Translations under genes and position numbers: made by a program
From: Thermoleophilia bacterium UBA2241
GTDB lineage: Bacteria; Actinomycetota; Thermoleophilia; UBA2241
Assembly (NCBI GenBank): GCA_002347645.1
Contig: DDYF01000005.1
Coordinates: forward strand, 1 to 41,258
Length of the DNA stretch: 41,258 nt
Direction of reading: 5' to 3'
Notes under the pieces: generated by a model
The model's input: only the letters and a program-made list of their open reading frames with translations
Databases searched by the model: none
What the model was told of the DNA's origin: nothing
Shown here: in pieces, positions 29,739 through 36,644 of the stretch
Position numbering within the stretch: position 1 is the first letter of the stretch
How the letters are laid out: each line of letters begins with the position of its first letter

Positions 29739-30620
29739 TCACGGTCTTGTCTCGCTGCTCAGGATGCTCTTGAACACGCGCACGCACTCGTCGTCGAGAC
29801 GCGGTGCGGCCAGGGCGAGCGCCTCGAGCGACAGCGCGCGGTAGGCGCTCGCCACTCGCGGCGCCTCGCGGTCGAGCAGGCGCAGGTGGGCGCGGACCGT
29901 GGCGACGTCGCCGCGCGCGATGGGGCCGGTGAGCGCACCGGCCGGGCCGCGCGCGGCCAGGTTGTCGACCGTCGTCTTGACGAGGGGCGCGAGGAGGGCG
30001 GCGCCGTCCTCGCGCCTCGTCGCCTCGCTCATCAGGTTCGCGGCGTCTGATTCGAGCGCCACTAGAAGGTTGCAGGCGACGGCCGCCGCGAGGTGGTACA
30101 GCGTCTTGCGGTCGTCCGCGAGGCGGAAGGGTCTCATCCCGAGACGCCCGGCCAGGTCCTCACCGAGTGTCGCGAGCGCCTCGTCCCACGCCGTCACCGC
30201 GCAGGGCACCCCGTCCAGCACCTCGGCCTTGCCGTCGCCGGGGAACGTCTGGAGCGGGTGGAGGCACAGCACGTCCACGCCCGCTTCGTGCAGCGGCTTG
30301 AGCAGGTGAAGCGAGCCGAGGCCGCTGGAGTGGATGGCGAGCGGGGCGCGCCCGCTGCGTCGCGCGCCCGGCAGCGCCGAGGCGATCTGGCCGGCGACGG
30401 CGAAGATGTCGTCGTCGGGGACCGCCAGCCACCAGGCGTCGGCCTCGAGGGCGGTGTCGACGACGCGCACGCGCGCGGGCCCGCCGCCGAACCCGGCGTC
30501 CTCTTCCTGATGCACGCCGACGGCGGACACGGTGAGTCCGGCACGGTCGAGGGCGGCGATGAGCGTCGAGCCCAGGCGCCCCGGGCCGATCACGCAGAAG
30601 CGATAGTCGTCGATCTTCAA
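29739..30620 (-). CDS. Rossmann-like and DUF2520 domain protein
   Basis: The 293-residue protein has an N-terminal NAD(P)-binding fold, YRFCVIGPGRLGSTLIAALDRAGLTVSAVGV (Gly-x-Gly-x-x-Gly, residues about 10-17), then ADAWWLAVPDDDIFAVAGQIA and IHSSGLGSLHLLKPLHEAGVDVLCLHPLQTF. A DUF2520 helical domain follows (about 150-290; LYHLAAAVACNLLVALESDAANLM, LAPLVKTTVDNLAARGPAGALTGPIARGD). The fold resembles ProC/PanE-like reductases. It lies immediately before panC in many genomes, so a ketopantoate-reductase-like role in pantothenate synthesis is often suggested but not shown. The start is TTG 30620; a longer N-terminal extension is unlikely. Confidence 0.88.
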   Translation of the reverse strand: MKIDDYRFCVIGPGRLGSTLIAALDRAGLTVSAVGVHQEEDAGFGGGPARVRVVDTALEADAWWLAVPDDDIFAVAGQIASALPGARRSGRAPLAIHSSGLGSLHLLKPLHEAGVDVLCLHPLQTFPGDGKAEVLDGVPCAVTAWDEALATLGEDLAGRLGMRPFRLADDRKTLYHLAAAVACNLLVALESDAANLMSEATRREDGAALLAPLVKTTVDNLAARGPAGALTGPIARGDVATVRAHLRLLDREAPRVASAYRALSLEALALAAPRLDDECVRVFKSILSSETRP

Positions 30621-30885
30621 GCCTCGGCCTTTCTGGCTGCGGTCCTCCCGGTGAGGGCGGTACCGCGCCGGCCATCGGCCTGTTCGCACAGGCGGCCTCT
30701 CCGTCTCCGGCACGGGTGCTCGGAGCGGAGCCGAGACGAGGGTAGCGCGCGCGTACGCGCGAATCAATCGCAAGATGCTGGACGGGATGGAGAAACGGCG
30801 GCCGCCGCATGGCCGAACGAGCGGTTCGGCCGGAGGGCCGGTCTGCCGGGGCGTGCGGCGGCGGCTGACCGGCCGACCCCGGTGG
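30621..30885. other. Divergent intergenic region
   Basis: This 265-base gap between the minus-strand panC operon and the plus-strand fmdB operon contains no recognised gene. The region 30740-30780 includes an AT-richer stretch (GAATCAATCGCAAGATG) that may hold minus-strand promoter elements. CTGACC lies at 30865-30870. Confidence 0.4.
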
Positions 30886-30900
30886 TACACTCTTGCCATG
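30886..30900 (+). promoter_or_regulatory. Leaderless-type -10 of the fmdB operon
   Basis: TACACT (30886-30891) is followed by exactly 6 nt and ATG 30898, the same spacing as in the higBA cassette. No Shine-Dalgarno is present. The -35 is poor (CTGACC at 30865-30870 with 15 bp spacing). Confidence 0.65.
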
Positions 30901-31116
30901 CCCATCTACGAGTTCATCTGCAACGCGTGCGCTACCCCGTTCGAGGAGCTGGTGCGCAACGGGACCAAGCCCGTCTGCCCGTCGTGCGGGACGGGTGACG
31001 TGCGGCGCGTGCTGTCGAGCTTCGCCGTCCATTCGTCGTCGCCCAACCTGGGCGGCCAGGGGGCGAGCAAGAACTGCTCCTCCTGCGCGAGCTCGTCCTG
31101 TGCCACCTGCCACTGA
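30898..31116 (+). CDS. FmdB-type zinc ribbon protein
   Basis: The 72-residue protein begins PIYEFICNACATPFEELVRNGTKPVCPSCGTGDVRRVLSSFAV, the FmdB/CxxC_CxxC_SSSS family, with two Cys-x-x-Cys pairs forming a zinc ribbon (residues about 8-11 and 27-30). A Ser/Cys-rich tail (KNCSSCASSSCATCH) with two more Cys pairs follows. Family members are often called regulatory, without proof. It is the first gene of a plus-strand unit and overlaps the uracil-DNA glycosylase start by 17 nt. Confidence 0.92.
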   Translation: MPIYEFICNACATPFEELVRNGTKPVCPSCGTGDVRRVLSSFAVHSSSPNLGGQGASKNCSSCASSSCATCH

Positions 31117-31900
31117 CGACACCGTCGCCGCCCTCGACGAGCTCCGCCGCGAGGTGGAGGAATGCACACGCTGCCCGCTGCACGCCACGCGCACGCGCGC
31201 GGTCTTCGGAGAAGGCGACCACGGCGCCGAGCTCATGTTTGTCGGCGAGGCGCCGGGCTACCACGAAGACCAGCAGGGACGGCCGTTCGTCGGCGCCGCC
31301 GGCAAGCTGCTCGAGGAGCTGCTCGGGTCGATCGGCCTGACGCGACAGGACGTCTTCATCGCCAACGTCCTCAAGTCGCGGCCGCCGAACAACCGCGATC
31401 CGCGACCCGAGGAGATCGACGCCTGCCGGCCATACCTGTGGCGACAGATCGAGCTCATCCGGCCCAAGGTCGTCTGCACGCTGGGCAACCACGCGACGAA
31501 GCTGCTCAGCGGCGACCAAACGGGGATCACCCGCGTGCACGGCAGGCCGCGGCCCACCGAGATCGCCGGCGTGCGCTTGTACCTCTACCCGATCTTCCAT
31601 CCGGCCGCGGCGCTGTACACCCCGGCGATGCTCGCGACCCTCAGCGAGGACATCGCGCGGCTGCCCGACCTCCTGGCTCACGCGTGCGGAGAGCAGCCGG
31701 GGAGTGCTCCCGGCGCGCCGGGCCCGCTGGGCCAGGGCGGCCGGCCCGCCTGGCGGCCGTCGGCCGCCTCGGCGGCTCCGGACGAGGGGACGCATCTCGC
31801 CGGCGCGACGGACGCGCAGCCTCTCCCGGGCGTTTCCGCGGCCGACGCCGCGCCGCCACCTTCGCCCCCAGCCGGCGCCGAACAGCTCGGGCTGTTCTGA
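31100..31900 (+). CDS. Family 4 uracil-DNA glycosylase with disordered tail
   Basis: The 266-residue [4Fe-4S] uracil-DNA glycosylase has its catalytic core at residues about 5-200: EVEECTRCPLHATRTRAVFGEGDHGAELMFVGEAPGYHEDQQGRPFVGAAGKLLEELL, VFIANVLKSRPPNNRDPRPEEIDACRPYL, VVCTLGNHATKLL and YPIFHPAAALY. Four Cys (CTRC, ACRP, VVCT) match the cluster ligands, and GEAPG plus HPAA are the active-site motifs. It removes uracil from DNA after cytosine deamination. The last about 65 residues are Pro/Ala/Gly-rich low complexity. GTG 31100 lies within fmdB; the start is less certain because no strong ribosome-binding site is seen. Confidence 0.94.
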   Translation: MPPATDDTVAALDELRREVEECTRCPLHATRTRAVFGEGDHGAELMFVGEAPGYHEDQQGRPFVGAAGKLLEELLGSIGLTRQDVFIANVLKSRPPNNRDPRPEEIDACRPYLWRQIELIRPKVVCTLGNHATKLLSGDQTGITRVHGRPRPTEIAGVRLYLYPIFHPAAALYTPAMLATLSEDIARLPDLLAHACGEQPGSAPGAPGPLGQGGRPAWRPSAASAAPDEGTHLAGATDAQPLPGVSAADAAPPPSPPAGAEQLGLF

Positions 31901-31961
31901 CCTCGCACTGGCGGCGGTCCCGTGCTCACCACACCACCCCGCACGGAGGACGGACACGACG

Positions 31962-32462
31962 ATGCTCAGCCTGACACTCACGTCGCCGGCCACGACGCGC
32001 CGGCTCGGGCGCGTCCTCGCCGGCCTGCTTGAGCCCCCATGCCTGGTGACCATCGAGGGTGACCTGGGGACCGGCAAGACGACGCTCGTGCGCGAGATCC
32101 TGCGCGCGCGCGGCGTGCGCGGCGCCGTGACGAGCCCATCGTTCACCCTGGCGCAGAGCTACCGCGGGAGTGGCGGCGTGGTGTTGCACCATCTCGACCT
32201 TTACCGGCTGAGCCGCGGCGCCGACGCCGACCTCTTCGCTTGGGACGACTACCTGGGCGGCGGGGCGATCACGTTCGTCGAGTGGCCGGCGGCCGGGAGT
32301 GAGGCGTTGCCGCCGGCGGACGTGCGGCTGCTGCTCCGGCACAGGACGGTGCGCAGTCGCGAGGCCGAGGTGCATGCGGCCGAGGCGCTGGAGGCGTGCG
32401 TCGCGGAGGCGCTCCGGAAGCTGGGCATGGCCGTCGAGCGCCCCGCCGGAGAACGCCGGTGA
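31962..32462 (+). CDS. tsaE: t6A biosynthesis ATPase TsaE
   Basis: The 166-residue protein has the Walker A LVTIEGDLGTGKTTLVREILRARGV (about residues 29-45), SPSFTLAQSY (switch), HHLDLYRL and TFVEWP (Walker B-like). TsaE hydrolyses ATP to drive the TsaB-TsaD complex that makes threonylcarbamoyl-adenosine at tRNA position 37. ATG 31962 follows CGGAGGAC. It overlaps tsaB by GTGA. All core residues are present and the length is family-typical with a short C-terminal extension. Confidence 0.95.
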   Translation: MLSLTLTSPATTRRLGRVLAGLLEPPCLVTIEGDLGTGKTTLVREILRARGVRGAVTSPSFTLAQSYRGSGGVVLHHLDLYRLSRGADADLFAWDDYLGGGAITFVEWPAAGSEALPPADVRLLLRHRTVRSREAEVHAAEALEACVAEALRKLGMAVERPAGERR

Positions 32463-33181
32463 TCCTCGCCGTCGAGACCGCGACGAGCGCCTGTTCGGCG
32501 GCGGTGCTGGCCGCCGACGGCGCGCTCGTCGCGCAGCGTGTCGAAGACGAGGGACCCGCGCATGCGCAGCGCCTGTTGCCCTTCGTGCACGAGGTTCTGG
32601 GCGAGGCGCACCTCGGCCTCGGGGACCTCGAGGCCGTCGTGTGCGGCCTCGGCCCCGGCGCCTACACGGGCATGCGCATCGGCGTGGCCACGGCGCGCGC
32701 CCTGGCGCAGGCCATGGGCATGCGCCTCGGCGGCGTGTCCACGCTCGCCGCCGTCGCCCGCGCCCTGGCGCCGGACGCCGAGCCGGGGGCGCCGCTCGTC
32801 GGACTGCTCGACGGGAAGCGGCGCGAGGTGTTCGCGGGCGTGTTCCGCAGCGCCGGTCCGGCGCCCCGGTGGCCGCTCACGGAGGTCGTCCCCGTCGCGG
32901 TCGTGGCCGCGGACGAGCTGCCCGGCTTCCTCGAGCAGTGGCCGGGCGCGGTCGTCGGCGGCGATGGCGCCCTCCTGTACGCCGAGCGCCTCCCGGCCGG
33001 CGTGTCGCTCGCCGTCCACACCGCGCCGCCGACGGCGGCGCTGGTCGGGCGCGCCTGGCTCGCCCGCGTCCCCGGCGCGGTCGAGGGTTTCGAGGCCGTT
33101 CTCCCCGTGTACGGCCGAGCTCCCGATGCCGCGCGCTGGCACGCGGCGGCTCCGGCTGCCACCCCGGAGGGCCGGTCGTGA
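32459..33181 (+). CDS. tsaB: t6A biosynthesis protein TsaB
   Basis: The 240-residue ASKHA-fold protein reads ILAVETATSACSAAVLAADGALVAQ at the N-terminus, LEAVVCGLGPGAYTGMRIGVATARALAQAMGMRLGGVSTLAAVA (the YeaZ signature) and LVGLLDGKRREVFAGVF. It forms the scaffold heterodimer with TsaD. GTG 32459 overlaps tsaE by 4 nt; the 3' end overlaps rimI by GTGA, so stoichiometric coupled translation is likely. It is complete. Confidence 0.95.
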   Translation: MILAVETATSACSAAVLAADGALVAQRVEDEGPAHAQRLLPFVHEVLGEAHLGLGDLEAVVCGLGPGAYTGMRIGVATARALAQAMGMRLGGVSTLAAVARALAPDAEPGAPLVGLLDGKRREVFAGVFRSAGPAPRWPLTEVVPVAVVAADELPGFLEQWPGAVVGGDGALLYAERLPAGVSLAVHTAPPTAALVGRAWLARVPGAVEGFEAVLPVYGRAPDAARWHAAAPAATPEGRS

Positions 33182-33669
33182 GCGTCGAGCGCTTCCCCGG
33201 AGTCCACCGCGCCGAAGAGCGCGTCATCCGGCCCATGCAGTTCACCGACCTCGAGGCGGTGGCCGAGATCGAGCGGCGGACCTACACGATGCCCTGGTCG
33301 CCGGCCGTCTTCAGCGGGCAGCTCGCGCGCGAGACCGCGGTCTGCTTCGTCTGCGAGGTCGACCACCGCCTGGTGGGTTACCTGCTCGCGGACATGTTCG
33401 TCGACGTGTGGCATCTCATGAACCTCGCCGTCGACGAACCGTTCCGACGGCGCCACGTGGCCGCCGACCTCTTGGAGGCGTACTTCGGCCTCACCGAGCG
33501 GCACGGGCACCGCGGCCACACGCTCGAGGTGCGCGTCTCCAACACCGCCGCGATCGAGCTGTATCGCAGCTTCGGCTTCGTCTCGACCGGTGTGCGGCCG
33601 CGTTACTACAGCGACGACCGCGAGGACGCCGCGATCATGTGGAAGGACTGGGAGGGCGAGACGGCGTGA
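33178..33669 (+). CDS. rimI: Ribosomal-protein-alanine N-acetyltransferase RimI-type
   Basis: The 163-residue GNAT reads IRPMQFTDLEAVAEIERRTYTMPWSPAVFSGQLARETAVCFVCEVDHRLVGYLLADMFVDVWHLMNLAVDEPFRRRHVAADLLEAYF, with motif A around RRRHVAADLL, followed by LEVRVSNTAAIELYRSFGFVSTGVRPRYYSDDREDAAIMWK. The LEVR-SN-AA-LY--FGF-xxG-R--YY signature is RimI-specific; it acetylates protein N-termini (classically ribosomal protein S18). Motif A has His-Val where Gly-x-Gly/Ala is usual, a minor deviation. Its place between tsaB and tsaD is widely conserved. Confidence 0.94.
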   Translation: MSVERFPGVHRAEERVIRPMQFTDLEAVAEIERRTYTMPWSPAVFSGQLARETAVCFVCEVDHRLVGYLLADMFVDVWHLMNLAVDEPFRRRHVAADLLEAYFGLTERHGHRGHTLEVRVSNTAAIELYRSFGFVSTGVRPRYYSDDREDAAIMWKDWEGETA

Positions 33670-34715
33670 CGGGCGCCATCCTCTGCGTCGAGACCTCGTG
33701 CGACGACACGAGCGCGGCGGTCGTCGAGGCCGGGCGCGTGCGCTCGTCGATCGTGTCGTCGCAGAACGAGCTGCACGCGCAGTTCGGTGGCGTCGTGCCC
33801 GAGGTCGCCTCGCGGCGGCACACGGAGCTGCTGCCGACGGTGGTGGCCGACGCGCTCGACGCCGCCGGCTGTGCTTGGGACGACGTCGCCGCGGTCGCCG
33901 TCACGACGGGGCCCGGTCTCATCGGGTCGCTGCTCGTTGGCCTCGCGGCGGCGAAGGCGTACGCGTATGCGCGGCGGGTGCCTCTGATCCCGGTCGACCA
34001 CCTGCAGGGCCACATCGCGGCGAACTACGCGCTGGGCGTCGAACCGCCGTTTGTCTGCCTCGTGGCGAGCGGGGGGCACACGCTGCTCGCCGTGGTGGAG
34101 GTCGGCGTGCGGTTCCGGGTGGCGGCGCGCACGATGGACGACGCCGCCGGCGAGGCCTTCGACAAAGGCGCTCGCCTGCTCGGGCTCGGGTACCCGGGCG
34201 GCAGGGAGCTCGACGAGCTCGCGACGCGCGGGAACGCCGGCTACGCACCGTTCCCGCGTGCCGTCCCGCACGGCCGCGATTTCAGCTTCAGTGGCCTGAA
34301 GACGGCGCTGCTCTACGACCTGCGGGGCCGTGACGCCGCCGAGATCGACGTGCATCGCGCGGACATCGCAGCGAGCTACCAGGGAGCGATCGTCCGCCAG
34401 CTCGTCGACAAGACTCTCGCGTGCGCCCGCGACGAAGGCCTGCGCCGTGTCGCCCTCGCCGGCGGCGTCGCCGCCAACTCGGGCCTGCGGCGCTCCATGA
34501 CCGAGCGCTGCGCGGCGTCAGGCCTCGAGCTCTTCCTCCCGCCGCTCTCGCTCTGCACCGACAACGCCGCCATGGTCGGCCTCGCGGCCGGGCACCTGCC
34601 GGTCGTTCCGTGGCCTGAGTACCTCGCCATCGACGCCTACGCGAGCGCGACGCAGGCCAAGGCGGCGCGACGCCCCGGTGTCCGAAGGCCGAATGGGCGT
34701 CGCGCGAGCCACTGA
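33666..34715 (+). CDS. tsaD: tRNA threonylcarbamoyl transferase TsaD
   Basis: The 349-residue catalytic subunit of t6A synthesis contains ILCVETSCDDTSAAVVE, QFGGVVPEVASRRHTELL, VDHLQGHIAAN (metal-binding His pair), CLVASGGHTLL, DDAAGEAFDKGARLLGLGYPGG, FSFSGLKTALLY and VALAGGVAANSGLR...TDNAAMVGLAA. All signatures of the Kae1/Qri7/TsaD family are intact. GTG 33666 overlaps rimI by 4 nt. The short basic C-terminal tail (about 20 residues rich in Arg) is an extension. It is the last gene of the tsa unit, with 52 bp before alsS. Confidence 0.96.
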   Translation: MTGAILCVETSCDDTSAAVVEAGRVRSSIVSSQNELHAQFGGVVPEVASRRHTELLPTVVADALDAAGCAWDDVAAVAVTTGPGLIGSLLVGLAAAKAYAYARRVPLIPVDHLQGHIAANYALGVEPPFVCLVASGGHTLLAVVEVGVRFRVAARTMDDAAGEAFDKGARLLGLGYPGGRELDELATRGNAGYAPFPRAVPHGRDFSFSGLKTALLYDLRGRDAAEIDVHRADIAASYQGAIVRQLVDKTLACARDEGLRRVALAGGVAANSGLRRSMTERCAASGLELFLPPLSLCTDNAAMVGLAAGHLPVVPWPEYLAIDAYASATQAKAARRPGVRRPNGRRASH

Positions 34716-34755
34716 CCGCGCCAGTCAGGCGGGAGCGGACGCCACGCCGGCCCGC

Positions 34756-34770
34756 TAGAATCGGGTCATG
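34756..34770 (+). promoter_or_regulatory. Leaderless-type -10 of the acetolactate synthase gene
   Basis: TAGAAT (34756-34761), six bases, then ATG 34768, the same -10-to-start spacing as higB and fmdB. A -35 is not clear. No Shine-Dalgarno is present, so leaderless translation is predicted. Confidence 0.62.
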
Positions 34771-36489
34771 ACGACCAAGTCACAGCGCGCCACCGAGTCC
34801 CAGCCCGCTACCGGGTCCCGGCCCGTCACCGGGCCTCAGCCCGCCGCCGACCTGTTCGTCCGCTGCCTGGAGAGCGAGGGCGTCGAGTTCGTCTTCGGCA
34901 TCCCCGGAGAGGAGACGCTCGCCGTCAGCGAGGCTCTCGACAAGTCCGAGTCCATCACCTTCATCCCCACCCGTCACGAGCAAGGCGCTGCCTTTATGGC
35001 CGATGCCTACGGGCGCCTGACTGGCAGCCCCGGCGTGTGCCTCGCCACCCTCGGGCCCGGCGCCACCAACCTGGCCACCGGCATCGGCGACGCGAACCTC
35101 GACAACGCGCCGGTGGTGGCGCTCACCGGTCAGGTGAGGCTCGCCGGGATGCACAAGGAGACGCACCAGTTCATCGACACCGTCGACATGCTGGCGCCCA
35201 TGACCAAGTGGAACACGCGGATCCACGACCCGCGCATGATCGGCGAGGCCGTCCGCAAGGCGTTCTCCATCGCCGCCTCCGAGAAGCCCGGCGCGACGCA
35301 CCTGGAGCTTCCCCAGGACGTCATGGGCTCGCCGGCGACCGGGCGGCCGCTGCCGCACGCCCCGGTCGCCGTCACCGAGCCGGACGCCGCGGCCTTGCAG
35401 CGCGCCGCCCACCTCATCCAGGCCGCGAACCGGCCGCTGATCCTGGCCGGCAACGGCGTCGTCCGGCAGAGAGCGTCGCAGGCGCTGCGCGACTTCGTCC
35501 GACAGACCGGCCTGCACGTCATCACGACCTTCATGGGAAAGGGAGTCGTCGATGCCGACGACGAGCGCTTCCTGTTCACCGCCGGCCTGCGCGCACAGAA
35601 CTACCCCAAAGGCGTCATGGGCCGGTCTGACCTGATCGTCACGGTCGGCTACGACATGGTCGAGTGGCCGCCCTCGAGCTGGAACCCCGACGGTACGCAG
35701 CGCATCGTCTGCATCGACACCGTCCCGCCCGAGATCGACGCCGACTTCGTCTCCGAGGTGGAGCTCATCGGCGACCTCGGCCATACGCTCAAGGAGCTGG
35801 GCTCCCTGTTGTGGAACAAACCCACGGCCAGCTGGGAGGCACCGCCGTATCGCACCGCCTTCCGGCAGGTGCTCGAGGCCGGCGCCGACGATGACAGCCC
35901 CGTCAAGCCACAGCGCGTCCTGCGCGACCTGCGCGCCTTGATGGCGCCCGACGACCTGCTGATCTCCGACGTCGGCGCCCACAAGCTCTGGGTCGCGCGC
36001 CTCTGGGAGGCGCACGAGCCCAACACGGTGCTCATCTCGAACGGGTTCGCCGCCATGGGCTTCGCCCTTCCCGCGGCGGTCGCCTGCGCTCTTGCTTTTC
36101 GCGGCCGCCGCAAGGTCGTCGCGGTCTGCGGCGACGGCGGCTTCCTCATGAACGTGCAGGAGCTCGAGACCGCGCGCCGTTTGGGGCTGCCATTCGTCGT
36201 TCTGGTGTGGAGGGACGGCGCCTTCGGTCTCATCGAGATGCACCAGCGCACCAAGTACAAGCACGTGTCCGGGACCCGCTTCGACAACCCGGACCTCGTC
36301 GCCCTCGCACATGCCTTCGGTATCGAGGGCCTGCGTGTCCAAACGGCCGGCGAGCTGCCCGCCATTTTGAAGAAGGCGCTCGCCGCGCGCGGGCCCGTCA
36401 TCGTCGACATCCCGATCGACTACAGCGAGAACGACAAGCTCGGGATCGATCTCTGGAAGCTCGCCCCCGAGGTGTGGCCGAGCCTCTGA
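34768..36489 (+). CDS. alsS: Acetolactate synthase, AlsS (catabolic) type
   Basis: The 573-residue ThDP enzyme joins two pyruvates to acetolactate with loss of CO2. The N-domain has GIPGEETLAV with the ThDP-activating Glu, then RHEQGAAFMADAYGRLTGSPGVCLATLGPGATNLATGIGDANLDNAPVVALTGQ. The C-domain has the ThDP motif GDGGFLMNVQELETARRLGLPFVVLVWRD (G-D-G then N) and a KY-H segment. The MHKETHQFID stretch is like AlsS rather than IlvB; no regulatory subunit gene follows. Residues about 8-25 are encoded by an 18-bp tandem repeat. Acetoin production or valine/leucine synthesis are both possible; other ThDP lyases cannot be excluded. Confidence 0.86.
   Translation: MTTKSQRATESQPATGSRPVTGPQPAADLFVRCLESEGVEFVFGIPGEETLAVSEALDKSESITFIPTRHEQGAAFMADAYGRLTGSPGVCLATLGPGATNLATGIGDANLDNAPVVALTGQVRLAGMHKETHQFIDTVDMLAPMTKWNTRIHDPRMIGEAVRKAFSIAASEKPGATHLELPQDVMGSPATGRPLPHAPVAVTEPDAAALQRAAHLIQAANRPLILAGNGVVRQRASQALRDFVRQTGLHVITTFMGKGVVDADDERFLFTAGLRAQNYPKGVMGRSDLIVTVGYDMVEWPPSSWNPDGTQRIVCIDTVPPEIDADFVSEVELIGDLGHTLKELGSLLWNKPTASWEAPPYRTAFRQVLEAGADDDSPVKPQRVLRDLRALMAPDDLLISDVGAHKLWVARLWEAHEPNTVLISNGFAAMGFALPAAVACALAFRGRRKVVAVCGDGGFLMNVQELETARRLGLPFVVLVWRDGAFGLIEMHQRTKYKHVSGTRFDNPDLVALAHAFGIEGLRVQTAGELPAILKKALAARGPVIVDIPIDYSENDKLGIDLWKLAPEVWPSL
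34789..34842 (+). repeat. 18-bp tandem repeat, three copies, in the alsS 5' coding end
   Basis: Three imperfect 18-bp units (34789-34806, 34807-34824, 34825-34842), each ending in a CAGCCC or CGGCCC block, encode successive ATESQP / ATGSRP / VTGPQP hexapeptides. The repeat lies before the conserved ThDP domain and adds a flexible N-terminal tail. Confidence 0.85.
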
Positions 36490-36540
36490 GCAGCGCGCGC
36501 GACCCCTTCGCCGCGCCGGGTGGCTGACCGGCCTTTCAAT

Positions 36541-36550
36541 ACGTTAACGT
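36541..36550. promoter_or_regulatory. Palindromic ACGTTAACGT box before the permease gene
   Basis: A perfect 10-bp palindrome in an AT-richer patch of a GC-rich gap lies about 100 bp upstream of the permease start. It could be an operator; no promoter elements are certain. Confidence 0.35.
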
Positions 36551-36644
36551 GTTCACAAGCAGCCGAATTGACGGGCACGGTCGTTGTCCGCGCCGGCGGC
36601 CGGATCAGGGGAAGGTCAGGTAACGCGGCAAAGGGAGGCTGTAC

